Assembly (NCBI RefSeq): GCF_005924265.1
Contig: NZ_VCLB01000010.1
Span: 1-64,000, forward strand
DNA length: 64,000 nt
Source of the DNA: Martelella lutilitoris
GTDB lineage: Bacteria > Pseudomonadota > Alphaproteobacteria > Rhizobiales > Rhizobiaceae
Direction of reading: 5' to 3'
Shown here: positions 1 to 8,665 of the stretch, piece after piece
How the letters are laid out: every line of letters starts with the position of its first letter
How positions within the stretch are numbered: position 1 is the first letter of the stretch
Made by a program: the position numbers and the translations under genes
The notes under the pieces: model-generated
Databases searched by the model: none
Told to the model about the DNA's origin: nothing
Seen by the model: only the letters and a program-made list of their open reading frames with translations

Positions 1-30
1 CCGCAGGTTCAAATCCTGCCCCCGCAACCA
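1..30 (+). tRNA. Initiator tRNA-fMet, 3' end only
   Basis: The window opens inside a tRNA. Visible are the T arm (GCAGG, loop TTCAAAT, CCTGC), the 3' acceptor strand CCCCGCA, discriminator A and an encoded CCA. The acceptor end CCCCGCAACCA and the T-loop match bacterial initiator tRNA-fMet, in which the first base pair is a C/A mismatch. The 5' part and anticodon lie outside the window, so identity rests on the 3' half only. A rho-independent terminator follows 13 bases downstream, and a decayed serine recombinase reads toward this gene from the other strand. Confidence 0.8.
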
Positions 31-545
31 ACTTTACTTGCGAAAGCCCCGCCACACCGGCGGGGTTTTTGCTTTGCACCGAAAGCGTAAGGATTCCAGC
101 GAGATCGCCGCGCACGTCGATCCCCATCTCGCCGTCCGCCGGCGTCAGTGCGATGTCCTCCACCAGCGTCCTGATGATATCCGCCGCCTCGACGCGCTTT
201 TCCTCGTCCTCGCCCTGCAGTGCGTCGTAGAGGCTCTGGACGCGCGAGCGGTAGCGCTGCGCCATCGAGGGATGCAGAAGCGGCGGAGGTTCGTCAGCCT
301 CTCCGAGGAAGGCTTCGACTTCCTTTTCCGCTGCTCCAGGCCAACCGTCTTCGTATTGATCCTGTCGGCCACGCCCCCTTTGAGGATCAGGTCGAGCAGG
401 GTTTCCAACTCCTGATCAATCTTCTTTATGTCGGCCTCTGCCGCCGCCACGTTGGCGCGACCCTCCATGCGCAAGCGATTGACCTCCTGCGTGAAGACCT
501 CGCAGAACCTCGCGAATAGCGCAGGGTCGACAAGCCGGCTTGCAT
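31..545 (-). pseudogene. Serine recombinase (large resolvase type), C-terminal remnant reading into tRNA-fMet
   Basis: Read on the minus strand, the segment encodes the C-terminal coiled region of a large serine site-specific recombinase: DPALFARFCEVFTQEVNRLR, a run of alternating charged residues, then an LE-RK segment. The reading frame changes near 290-330. The second frame continues with LHPSMAQRYRSRVQSLYDAL and AADIIRTLVEDIALTPADGE and then runs through the complement of the tRNA as VAGAGFEPA. Catalytic and DNA-binding domains are absent, so this is a relic. Extension of such recombinases into a tRNA complement is a familiar sign of an element integrated at that tRNA. The upstream boundary is uncertain because an IS3 remnant abuts it. 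Confidence 0.7.
44..70 (+). terminator. Rho-independent terminator of tRNA-fMet
   Basis: GCCCCGCC and GGCGGGG pair across a short loop and are followed by five T residues. The hairpin lies directly after the tRNA 3' end, as expected for its terminator. Confidence 0.8.
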
Positions 546-618
546 CATCAGCGATAATGGGACGGCGTTCACCAGCCGGGCCATTTTGCAGTGGGCCGAC
601 AAGCCCTCCATCCCGTGA

Positions 619-891
619 CACTATATCGACCCGGGAAAGCCACAGCAGAACGCCTTTATCGAAAGCTTTTATGGCAGCTTGCGCGATGAGCTGTTGAATG
701 AAGAGGTGTTCGATACGCTGGAAAAAGCCCGGCGAAAACTGGCCCTGTGGCAATACGACTACAACAATGTCAGGCCGCACTCATCGCTGGGCAACAAAAC
801 GCCGAACGAAATGCGCAGAGAAATGGAAGAGCTTGATGCGGACGTCACCCAGCCACTTGCTCAGGAAAACCACCAAACTACCAATCACTAA
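619..891 (+). pseudogene. IS3-family transposase OrfB, C-terminal remnant
   Basis: The frame encodes [20 protein letters not shown], then [20 protein letters not shown] and [12 protein letters not shown]. This is the end of the DDE integrase catalytic domain (DDE(35)E, including the last catalytic E in FIES) of IS3-family transposases. An in-frame stop at 616-618 and loss of similarity upstream show that the first two catalytic Asp residues and OrfA are gone. No paired terminal repeats were recognised. The remnant sits against the recombinase relic, so two elements have landed at the tRNA-fMet locus. Confidence 0.85.
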
Positions 892-1045
892 CCCGCGGAC
901 TCTCGAATTAAACGAGGGACGCAAGAGGGGCAGGTCAGTCCGGAAAAGACGCTTGCCGAAATCGGGCCCCGCGGCGATATTCCCGTAAGCTCCGTGAAAA
1001 GCCTGCCGCGAATGGGTCTCGTCTGAAGACGGGCGCGGAGGACCT

Positions 1046-3775
1046 CTATCGATCTTGCCCGCCGCCCGAAACTTCGGACGGCCCCGCCATCCTGTTCCAG
1101 CGCTGGTTCATGATGCGGTCGAGCCAGCCGAGACCGGCAAGCGCCAGTCCAAGCCCAATGAGGGAGACGACCCGCAACAGCCCCTCCAGGCCGGAAATAT
1201 CCACAAGGAAGACCTTCGCGATCGTCAGCCCGGTCGCGGCCATCGCAACCTTGCGCAATGCGTTTGAACGCCGGGAGAAGCTCACAGCAAGCAGGGTTGC
1301 ACAGACGATTAGCAGCGCGATCGTGTAGCTATAAAGTTCCGGCTGGGTGACGCCGGGCGCTGAAAGATCGGGCCCGTGCCAGAACCGGCGGATTTCGCAA
1401 GCGACATAAAAGCCGGCCAGCAGGCTTGCGACGCCGACAAACCCAATCCGCAGCCACCGCTTCAGAGTGCCGATCTTTAACGCGCCGATTGCCAGAACCG
1501 CAGCGAGCGGCAGATAGCTGAGCGCAAGGCTATCGAAAATCGGCGGACCCCATACCAGGTTGTTGCGATAAAGCACCGGGTTGGAGATCGTCAGCGGCAC
1601 GGCAATCAGTATGGCGGCGATGAAGCCGAAAAGCACGGTCAGCGCCAACCTGAACAGCCGCAGCCATCTGCCGGTGATGGGTAGCCGGTTGATCTGGGCC
1701 AGCATGGCGACGGCCATGACGGCGGCCAGAAGCCCCGGCTCATCCGGCACCAACCGCTGCAGCACGGCGCAGGCGAAGACGGCGGCGACCGTCCATGTGG
1801 TGGTCCCGATGGCCACCTGAACTGACTGACGCGCGCGCGAGACCGTCAGGTGCCATCCGGCATAAAGCAGCACCAGCGTGCCGCCATAGGCTTCAAGCAG
1901 CGCCAGCCACGCGGTGTTGCCACGCACCGCCCAGAAAAAGCCGGGATTGGCCACCAGCCGAAAGGCGATGATCGCGAGCGCCACCTTGGTGAAGATGCCG
2001 ATCAGCGCGAGGTCGAACCGCCGATCGATTGCGATCGTGAGCACGACGACGACGCCGAGCGCCAGTGTGAGCGCCACCTCCGTGAGCACCACGAACAGCG
2101 CCAGTGCGAGCATCGAGAGCGCGGCGATGGCGAAAAGGGCTGCGCGCATCTGGCGCCGGTTGCGATCCTCGGCGCGCAAGGTCCGCTCCGTCAGCAGCGC
2201 CATGACGACCGATATCGCCAGAAGATGGATGCTCCAGAGATAATCCCCGAAGGCCGCAGCCGGCGACCACAGAAATTCGAAGATGAAAGCGGCCGCCGGG
2301 GCAAATGTCGCCGCGCCGAGCGCGAATCCGAAGGCCGCGCGGTCGTCATCCTTGCAGCGGTTCATCCGCCAGAAGGCCATCAGAGATGCCACTGTCGACA
2401 GGATCAGCGTCAGGGTGACGAAAGAGAAAGAGCCGGCTGTCGCATCTGCCGGAGGTTGCAGCGCGGCAAGGAAGGTCTCGAACAGCGGGCCGCGCTCGAC
2501 GACCTGCAGGACGGGCACGGTCAGAAACGCAGCGGCCGGCAGGAAAGGCATGTCCTTCAGCGCTTCCGCACGCCGCATCCATAAAAGCGTCGCCGCGAGG
2601 ACGAGGGCGATGAGCAGAAAGGCAATATTGGCCTCTGCGGCGGATGGCGCATCGAGGGACAGGAGAAGGCCTGCGACGCTGACGAAGACCGTCATGGCGG
2701 CGGCGGCCCGTGCGGGAAAATCGGCGCGCGGCTTGAGACCGGCAATCGTTGCCAGAACCGTCTGGCCCGCATGTGATGGCGTAAAGCTCTGCACTGGCAG
2801 GATCACGGCGGCCAGCCAGGAGAGCGCAAGAAAAGCCGTATAGTGGATCAGGCCGCCGGTCGCGAGGTAAAGCCCGGTCGCTGCCGTTGCCGTTGCGATC
2901 AGAACGAGTGCGGAGACCCACGCCCAGCGTTTCACGCTGTCGACGGCAAGGCCTGCAATGGCGATGAAGGCGAAATAATAAAAGAACAGCCAGCCGCCGT
3001 CGGACTCGCCGCCGACGAGGAAAGGTGCTGCGGTGGCGCCGATAATTCCGACGGCGCTCAGAACCGAGCCGTAAAGCCAGCCGAGCGCGACTGCGAGAAT
3101 GCTGACGAGAACCAGCCCGGCAAGCGTCGCCTCGGCGGAAACCAATCCATAGAGAAGACGGGCGGCCAGCACGGCGGCAAACAGCGTCACCACCCCCGCG
3201 CCCGCAAAGACGGAGGGCAGGTAGCGCGTCGATGGCGTCTGCTCATCGCCAAAGCGGCGGCGGAGCCCTTCGCCGGCACCCACAAGCACCACGCCCAGCA
3301 GGAGCGCCCCGACAACCCGCCAGACCGGCGTCAGAAGACCGTTCTCAACACCATACTGCACCATGAAGATACCGCCGAGCGCCAGCGAAAGCGCCGCGAG
3401 CGCGATTGTCCAGTTCTGGCGCAGCCATTCACCGAACCGCTGCAGCATTTCTCCGGTAAAGACGAAGGCCCGCGGCGGGCCGCTAGGCGCGGGGGACGCC
3501 TTACCGGCGTCAGCCGATCCTTTGTGCTTCGGGGGCGGAGCCGCCGCCTTTTTGCCCGGTCCCGGTACGGCTTCTTCCGGTTCTGCCGTCGCTCTTTCCG
3601 GCTCACCGGTTGGGGCGGCAATGCTGGGCTCCTGCCGGTGTTCCAACTGTTCCAGCCGGCTCCGAAGGGCCCGGTGCATGTCCTCTAGCCTCTTCATCCG
3701 CTTCCGCATCCCGGCGTTGGACGCGATCAGCGCCAGAACAAGGATGAGAACCAGAAACTCGAAGAACGATGTCAT
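1046..3775 (-). CDS. DUF2339-type large polytopic membrane protein
   Basis: The product is about 909 residues. It has an N-terminal membrane anchor (MTSFFEFLVLILVLALIAS), a short heptad-rich segment (residues about 25-55), a Pro/Ala/Glu-rich linker to about residue 110, and then a long series of hydrophobic helices (well over 20) ending in a short basic tail. This architecture matches DUF2339 membrane proteins, whose function is unknown. I start it at the ATG at 3775 because residues encoded upstream are not membrane-like and include a 19-bp palindrome; a longer frame reaching 3955 is unlikely to be used. The gene is divergent from the next one. Confidence 0.85.
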   Translation of the reverse strand: MTSFFEFLVLILVLALIASNAGMRKRMKRLEDMHRALRSRLEQLEHRQEPSIAAPTGEPERATAEPEEAVPGPGKKAAAPPPKHKGSADAGKASPAPSGPPRAFVFTGEMLQRFGEWLRQNWTIALAALSLALGGIFMVQYGVENGLLTPVWRVVGALLLGVVLVGAGEGLRRRFGDEQTPSTRYLPSVFAGAGVVTLFAAVLAARLLYGLVSAEATLAGLVLVSILAVALGWLYGSVLSAVGIIGATAAPFLVGGESDGGWLFFYYFAFIAIAGLAVDSVKRWAWVSALVLIATATAATGLYLATGGLIHYTAFLALSWLAAVILPVQSFTPSHAGQTVLATIAGLKPRADFPARAAAAMTVFVSVAGLLLSLDAPSAAEANIAFLLIALVLAATLLWMRRAEALKDMPFLPAAAFLTVPVLQVVERGPLFETFLAALQPPADATAGSFSFVTLTLILSTVASLMAFWRMNRCKDDDRAAFGFALGAATFAPAAAFIFEFLWSPAAAFGDYLWSIHLLAISVVMALLTERTLRAEDRNRRQMRAALFAIAALSMLALALFVVLTEVALTLALGVVVVLTIAIDRRFDLALIGIFTKVALAIIAFRLVANPGFFWAVRGNTAWLALLEAYGGTLVLLYAGWHLTVSRARQSVQVAIGTTTWTVAAVFACAVLQRLVPDEPGLLAAVMAVAMLAQINRLPITGRWLRLFRLALTVLFGFIAAILIAVPLTISNPVLYRNNLVWGPPIFDSLALSYLPLAAVLAIGALKIGTLKRWLRIGFVGVASLLAGFYVACEIRRFWHGPDLSAPGVTQPELYSYTIALLIVCATLLAVSFSRRSNALRKVAMAATGLTIAKVFLVDISGLEGLLRVVSLIGLGLALAGLGWLDRIMNQRWNRMAGPSEVSGGGQDR

Positions 3776-3817
3776 ATCAAGGCTTTCCACTTTCACGACG
3801 CAATACGGGAGGTCTAG

Positions 3818-3859
3818 CGCGTCGGCCCGAAAATCGGAATCGATTTTCGGGCCGACGCG
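3818..3859. repeat. Perfect 19-bp palindrome between divergent genes
   Basis: Bases 3818-3836 are an exact reverse complement of 3841-3859, separated by the four bases GAAT. The stem begins CGCGTCGGCC and ends AAAATCG. It lies in the 257-base space between the DUF2339 gene and the divergent gene at 4033, in the leader of the former. It resembles the short dispersed palindromes of rhizobial chromosomes in form, but no second copy was noticed in the window. No T-run follows, so it is not a classical terminator. Confidence 0.8.
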
Positions 3860-4032
3860 TCGATTCAATAGGTTAGAGCGTTCTTTCGTACATCGCCGCT
3901 GCATCATGCCTGAGCAGCCGGAGTCAATCGTCTGACTAAAATCTCGGCCGCTCACGGTTGCGCATCGGGGCCTGGCAAACTAATCGGGTGCTCTCAAACA
4001 GAAAAAGACTGACAGGCAAAAGGACGCACTTC

Positions 4033-6024
4033 ATGGAAAACGAGAAAAAGCGCAGGCACACCTTCGGACGAACCCTGCTCTGGTCGGTCGCTGGGATTGC
4101 CGTGATTGCGGCGGCGGGCGTGTTCGGCGGCAAGGTCGTCCTGGAGAAGACGGTCAGGACCAGTCTCGAAAAGAGCGGAACGCAGGCGGCCTCGATCAAT
4201 ATCGACTTCACGGGGCATGTCCATCTGAACGACGTGACCGTTCCCCTGGAAGAGGGCCAGAGCCTGCGTCTCGCCTCCATGGAGACACGGCCGGAATTCC
4301 TGTTTCTCTCCGGCATGATAGACGCAAGGGACATTACCTTTGACGCCGGTCCGATGCATGTATCTGTCCCGAGCATTCTGGTTGAGGATGCCGGCATCAA
4401 CCGCGCCTTTCTCGCCGCGGCGTCCGGTGAGGCCGATCTGACGCCGGCCGAGCGCGTTCGGCGCTTTTCGGCAGGCCGCGTGACGATGCCGACCATCAAT
4501 GTCACGCAGAGCCAGTCGGGTGTCGACCAGACCACGACCTATTCGGATGTCGTGCTTGAGGACATCGTCGACGGGCATGTCGGAAGCTATTCCGCAAGCG
4601 GCATGACCAGCGACACGGAACTCGCTGCCATTCCGAACGAAGACGGGGATGCGGGGCGGGGAACCGTCAAGCTTTCGGTCGGCGCGATCGAGGGGCAGGA
4701 CATCGACGGCCCGTTCCTGACGCGGATCTACACCGAAGCGAAGCCGGCCGATGGCGCAAACCCGGCGCAGCAGGTCTACGGTCCGGTCACGGCGAAGGAT
4801 TTCGTCATGGAGACCGCAGATGGCCGCGTGACCTATGCGGAGATGAAGAGCGATGGCTTTTCCATGCGTCTCGCCGAGGAACCGTTCCTGACCACGCTGG
4901 AAAATCTGGAGGCGTTGTCGGCCAATGCGGCGCTGTCGCCGGACGACGAAGAGCGGCTGGGCCTTGAGGCCTTTCTGCTCCTCGAAACGATCGCCAAAGG
5001 CGATCTTCAGATTTCCGGCATCGGCCTGACATCGGATGCCGAGCCGGATATGACCTTTGCGATCGGCAGCCTGGCGGTTACCTTCGACGATCTGGTTCTC
5101 GGGTTTTCGATGGACGGTCTTGATGTGCGCGGCGGAGACAACGCGTTGGCCGTGAAAAGCGCCTCGTGGACGGACTTCTCGCTAGCCCCCACGCTCGCCG
5201 GGATCCGCGAATACCTGAAATCCGGCCCCGGCGAACCGGAAATGGCGTGGAAGACCGCCTTCCTGCCCGCCTTCGGCACCCTGCAGGTGACGGACTATGC
5301 GGTCAATCTGAAGCCGGGAACGGACAACGGTTTTGATGTCGAGGAACCGGTCAATGTGGCGGTCAAGGATTTCAGCCTCGCACTCAAAGACCCTGTCAAC
5401 GGCATTCCGAGCGAAGTGCGCATGATGATCAACGAGCTCAAGCTGAATCTGGCGGAGAACGACGACAATGAGGCGCTCGCCCTGCTGAGGCAACTCGGCT
5501 ATGAGGAGGTGACTATCTCCGAAAACTTCGCGCTTCGCTGGGACAAGACGAACAATGAGCTGATCGTCGAGGACATCAGCCTCAGCGGGGAAGACATGGG
5601 AAGCATCTCGCTTTCCGGCGTGGTCGGCGGTTTCGGGGAAGCGTTCTTCTCCGGCGACACGTCACTGATGCAGGCCGCGCTTTTCGGACTGACGGGCCGT
5701 GAGCTGACGCTGAAGCTTGAAAATGAGGGCCTTTTTGCCCGGGGTCTGAAGCTCTACGCCGATCGGAACGGGATGAGCGAGGAACAGGCTGCGCTCACCC
5801 TGTCAATGTTGCCCTCGATTGCCGCGCAGACCGTCGGCGAGGGCGATCCCGGCGTTCAGGCCCTGATCGACGCGGTTTCGGCCTTCATCGCCGACCCGAA
5901 TACGCTGGAAATCGCCATTGCGGCGAAATCCGACCAGGGCATCGGCGCGCCGGCCTTCATGGCCGCGACAATGGATCCGGCAAGCCTTCTGCAACAGGTG
6001 GATATCACGGCGCAGGCAGACTGA
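4033..6024 (+). CDS. Membrane-anchored protein of unknown function
   Basis: A 663-residue protein I do not recognise. It has a short basic N-terminus (KKRRH), one hydrophobic segment at about residues 12-35 (LLWSVAGIAVIAAAGVFGG) and a long, acidic, mainly beta-like remainder. Phrases such as SGEDMGSISLSGVVGG recall AsmA-like or DUF945-like periplasmic proteins, but this is only a resemblance. The topology suggests an inner-membrane anchor with a periplasmic body. The start at 4033 has AAGGACG just upstream; an in-frame extension to 3958 lacks support. It is monocistronic and convergent with the GntR gene downstream. Confidence 0.75.
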   Translation: MENEKKRRHTFGRTLLWSVAGIAVIAAAGVFGGKVVLEKTVRTSLEKSGTQAASINIDFTGHVHLNDVTVPLEEGQSLRLASMETRPEFLFLSGMIDARDITFDAGPMHVSVPSILVEDAGINRAFLAAASGEADLTPAERVRRFSAGRVTMPTINVTQSQSGVDQTTTYSDVVLEDIVDGHVGSYSASGMTSDTELAAIPNEDGDAGRGTVKLSVGAIEGQDIDGPFLTRIYTEAKPADGANPAQQVYGPVTAKDFVMETADGRVTYAEMKSDGFSMRLAEEPFLTTLENLEALSANAALSPDDEERLGLEAFLLLETIAKGDLQISGIGLTSDAEPDMTFAIGSLAVTFDDLVLGFSMDGLDVRGGDNALAVKSASWTDFSLAPTLAGIREYLKSGPGEPEMAWKTAFLPAFGTLQVTDYAVNLKPGTDNGFDVEEPVNVAVKDFSLALKDPVNGIPSEVRMMINELKLNLAENDDNEALALLRQLGYEEVTISENFALRWDKTNNELIVEDISLSGEDMGSISLSGVVGGFGEAFFSGDTSLMQAALFGLTGRELTLKLENEGLFARGLKLYADRNGMSEEQAALTLSMLPSIAAQTVGEGDPGVQALIDAVSAFIADPNTLEIAIAAKSDQGIGAPAFMAATMDPASLLQQVDITAQAD

Positions 6025-6147
6025 GCCTTGTGTGGGCAGTCCCCTCTGGGGGCTGTCCAAAAGGCGGCGTTGGGCGCATCGAACGCGGCCTTCGGCACCG
6101 GTCCGATGACGCTTGGCCAGCGCCCGCAATCTTCAGGGCTTTTGGCA

Positions 6148-6840
6148 TTATTCCTTGAAATAGCCGCTGTTGTTACGGGCGATGACGGGAAGGTCACGCA
6201 GGACGTCCCGCAAATGCGCGCGCATCTCCATTTCCGCCCGTTCGGGATTATGGGCGGAAATGGCTTCGACAATGGCAAAGTGCTGCGCCGGTATGCCCTT
6301 GGACGGTTCCTTGCTCAAGGCGAGGAAACGGACGCGGTCGAGTTGCGCCTTCTGAGTTTCGATAACATTCCAGGCAAAGGGCAGTTGTGCACCTTGCGCC
6401 AGTGTTTTGTGAAACAGATCGTCCAGCTCCATGAAATCTGAGGCGGCGCGTGCCCGCTCGTCGTCTTGATGTTCGAGTTGGCGATAGAGCGCGTCGATCT
6501 GCGGCTTGGTCATCAGCCGCGCGGCCGCGCGCGCGACGTCAGCCTCTATGGCTTCGCGAATGGCCTGAATTTGAAGCACCTTCGAAATTGAAATCTGCGG
6601 AACGCTGCTGCCGCTCTTGGGACGGATGTCGAGCATGCCCTGCTCGGCAAGCAGGATGAAGGTCTCGCGCACGGGCTGACGGGATACGTTCAGCGCTTCG
6701 GCGACGCCTGCTTCAGAAACCCGGCGCCCGGGGACAAGAAAGTTGCGGATAATGGCGTTGCGCAGCTTTCTATGCACCTGCGGGGCAATGGCCTTGGAAA
6801 AATCGACCGGCCCCAGAAAATCAAGACTCGCTTCCGTCAT
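6148..6840 (-). CDS. GntR-family regulator with FCD domain, probable regulator of the adjacent aldouronate/xylan operon
   Basis: A 230-residue FadR-subfamily GntR regulator. A winged helix-turn-helix occupies residues about 15-85 (VAEALNVSRQPVRETFILLA), followed by an all-helical FCD effector domain. The metal or ligand residues expected in FCD domains are visible: the D and H in LDDLFHKTL, and later H residues in QHFAIVEAI and AHLRDVL. The ATG at 6840 has GGAG six bases upstream; a second ATG at 6846 abuts the same GGAG and is less likely. The gene is divergent from the sugar ABC operon, and the shared 487-base spacer carries repeated TGGTATGGT boxes. FCD regulators often sense small organic acids, so a uronate or aldouronate effector is plausible inference. 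Confidence 0.9.
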   Translation of the reverse strand: MTEASLDFLGPVDFSKAIAPQVHRKLRNAIIRNFLVPGRRVSEAGVAEALNVSRQPVRETFILLAEQGMLDIRPKSGSSVPQISISKVLQIQAIREAIEADVARAAARLMTKPQIDALYRQLEHQDDERARAASDFMELDDLFHKTLAQGAQLPFAWNVIETQKAQLDRVRFLALSKEPSKGIPAQHFAIVEAISAHNPERAEMEMRAHLRDVLRDLPVIARNNSGYFKE

Positions 6841-6885
6841 TCTCATCTCCAGCCGCCGTACGACAAAAGGTCGCGGCAATTGTCA

Positions 6886-6920
6886 ACCATACCATTTCTG
6901 ATTTGAGAAATACCATACCA
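6886..6920. promoter_or_regulatory. Two ACCATACCA boxes upstream of the GntR gene
   Basis: The nonamer ACCATACCA occurs at 6886-6894 and 6912-6920, 26 bases apart, just upstream of the GntR start on its own strand. The same nonamer in the opposite orientation lies in the promoter of the divergent transport operon at 7265-7273. This arrangement fits autoregulation plus control of the operon by the neighbouring FCD regulator. No binding evidence exists beyond repetition and position. Confidence 0.5.
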
Positions 6921-7250
6921 AAATGTCGATAATGGCTGAAAATCAGCGCAATAATCGCGCATATCCTTCCATACTGCATCAATAATCACGAATGCGTTGC
7001 CAATCTTTTCGTTGGGATGAGGGGGCATTCGGCAGAGACTCTCGCGCTTCTCGTGCGGCGGCGCAATGGATCAGGGCAATCGGATCGAACGAAAGTCCTC
7101 CAAAATACCATTGATTTTTATGACTTTATTGACATTGCCAATACGCCGGCGCCCGGATACGACCTTTGAGGCTTTTAACATAAGCAGAAGAAAATTCTCG
7201 CCCCGGGTAAAAAACGTACTGATAGGCTTTCCCGTGCGGCAGCAGATGTG

Positions 7251-7278
7251 TTGACACATCATAATGGTATGGTAGTTT
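7251..7278 (+). promoter_or_regulatory. Probable promoter with embedded operator for the sugar ABC operon
   Basis: A consensus -35 hexamer TTGACA (7251-7256) is followed after 16 bases by a weak -10 candidate, TAGTTT (7273-7278). The box TGGTATGGT (7265-7273) lies between them, the position expected for a repressor site. The binding-protein start is 50 bases further on. The rest of the 6841-7327 spacer is AT-richer than its surroundings and holds no gene that I can support. Confidence 0.5.
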
Positions 7279-7327
7279 CGCCGTGCCGATTGGCTTTGAC
7301 GTTCTATTCCATTCCGGGAGGTTTGAC

Positions 7328-8590
7328 ATGAATTGCCTTACAAGACGTTTCGCTGCGCTGACACTGACAGCAGCGGCCATCTCGCTAACGGGCGGCGCCC
7401 AAGCGCAGGAAATCACGGTTCAGGCGCTGGATCAGTATCTCCAGCCCGTTATCGACGCTTTCGAAGCGGAAAATCCGGGAACCAAGGTTAATCTTGAAGT
7501 GGTCAGCTATCAGTCGATCGCCGAGAGCCTGCCTGTGCAGCTTGCGTCGGGTGGAGGGCCCGACATTTCGGTGGTAACGGACCTCGGTGGCCTGTCCAAA
7601 TATTACCTCGATCTCACGCCCTATGTGGACCAGGCCTATTTTGAAGAGCAATTTGGTATGGTACTTGATTGGATGCGCGGCAAAGGCGCCGACCCGAACG
7701 GCATCTATGGCCTGCCGGATTCGATCACCGTCACCGGCGGCTTCGTCAACAAGACGCTGTTCGAACAGGCCGGTATCGACCTGCCCGCCGATGATGCGAC
7801 ATGGACGGAGTGGGGCGCGGCCGCCCACGCGGTCGCCGAAGCGACCAATACCGACTTCCCCTTCGAGATGGACCGTTCCGGCCACCGCTTCGCGGCCATG
7901 GCCATTTCCTATGGCGCCGAGCTTGTCGACGACGAGGGCATGCCGGTGATCGACGAAGGGCTGCGCAACGCCATCGAGCAGTTTGTCGAATGGCACCGGG
8001 ACGGCACGATGCCGCTCGACCTCTGGGGTGCGGTCGGCGGTGCGACCATGCGCGACAACTTCACCGATTTCGTCAACGCGACCACGGTTCTCTATTACGG
8101 CGGCTCCTGGCAGCTTCGCCGCCTGGATGAAGAGGTCGGCGATTTCTTCGACTGGAAGGTTATCGATTCGCCCTGCGGCGTTGCCGCATGCTCGGCCATG
8201 CCCGGCGGCGGCGCGCTGGCCGGCTTCAAGCATACGGACGAGCCTGAGCTGGTCGGCAAGTTCCTGAATTTCGCCGCACGCGACGAGAACCTGCGGACGA
8301 TGATCTCGTCGGCCGTCAATATTCCGACGGCGCAGTCGATGATCGAATCCGGTATCGAATATCGCGGCGTCTCCGACAAGGTGCAGAGCGCGCTCGATAC
8401 ATTCATCAACCAAATTCCGAAAATGGCGCCGGCGGCCTACCGCTTCCAGGGCTGGCCGTTCCAGCGGGCGATGATGAATTCGCTGACCACGCGCATCAGC
8501 CAGGTCATTAACAACGAGATGGATATCGACACGGCGCTCGAGCGCGTCGACCAGGATGTCCGGCTGGCGATCTCCGCGGCTCAGAACTGA
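7328..8590 (+). CDS. Sugar ABC transporter, periplasmic substrate-binding protein
   Basis: A 420-residue family-1 extracellular solute-binding protein. A signal peptide (residues 1 to about 29, ending GGAQAQ) is followed by the typical opening EITVQALDQYLQPVIDAFEA and the QLASGGGPDISVV motif. GGGAGGTTT gives a good ribosome site before the ATG at 7328; a longer frame from 7283 is not needed. It is the first gene of an operon with two permeases, an ATPase, a GH43 xylosidase and a GH67 alpha-glucuronidase. From this context the substrate is inferred to be (methyl)glucuronic-acid-bearing xylooligosaccharide. A strong hairpin follows the gene. Confidence 0.92.
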   Translation: MNCLTRRFAALTLTAAAISLTGGAQAQEITVQALDQYLQPVIDAFEAENPGTKVNLEVVSYQSIAESLPVQLASGGGPDISVVTDLGGLSKYYLDLTPYVDQAYFEEQFGMVLDWMRGKGADPNGIYGLPDSITVTGGFVNKTLFEQAGIDLPADDATWTEWGAAAHAVAEATNTDFPFEMDRSGHRFAAMAISYGAELVDDEGMPVIDEGLRNAIEQFVEWHRDGTMPLDLWGAVGGATMRDNFTDFVNATTVLYYGGSWQLRRLDEEVGDFFDWKVIDSPCGVAACSAMPGGGALAGFKHTDEPELVGKFLNFAARDENLRTMISSAVNIPTAQSMIESGIEYRGVSDKVQSALDTFINQIPKMAPAAYRFQGWPFQRAMMNSLTTRISQVINNEMDIDTALERVDQDVRLAISAAQN

Positions 8591-8608
8591 TACCCATCAC
8601 GGTCCAGA

Positions 8609-8637
8609 GGCTGTGGCGGCCGTGCGCCGCCGCAGCC
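8609..8637 (+). promoter_or_regulatory. Intercistronic stem-loop between binding-protein and permease genes
   Basis: GGCTGTGGCGGC (8609-8620) pairs with GCCGCCGCAGCC (8626-8637) across the loop CGTGC, giving 12 base pairs with one G-U. No T-run follows, so partial termination or protection of the upstream mRNA from 3' exonucleases is more likely than full termination. Equivalent hairpins sit at the same place in two other transport operons of this window. Confidence 0.65.
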
Positions 8638-8665
8638 GAAGACGACAACTCCTGAAGGTGACATC

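Noticed and set aside
1850-3688. Plus-strand frames rich in Arg, His and Gln opposite the DUF2339 gene
   Set aside because: They are antisense shadows of a GC-rich hydrophobic coding region, without start signals or domain features.
3776-3955. N-terminal extension of the DUF2339 protein to 3955
   Set aside because: The extra 60 residues are translated from the palindrome and are not membrane-like; the ATG at 3775 begins with the expected membrane anchor.
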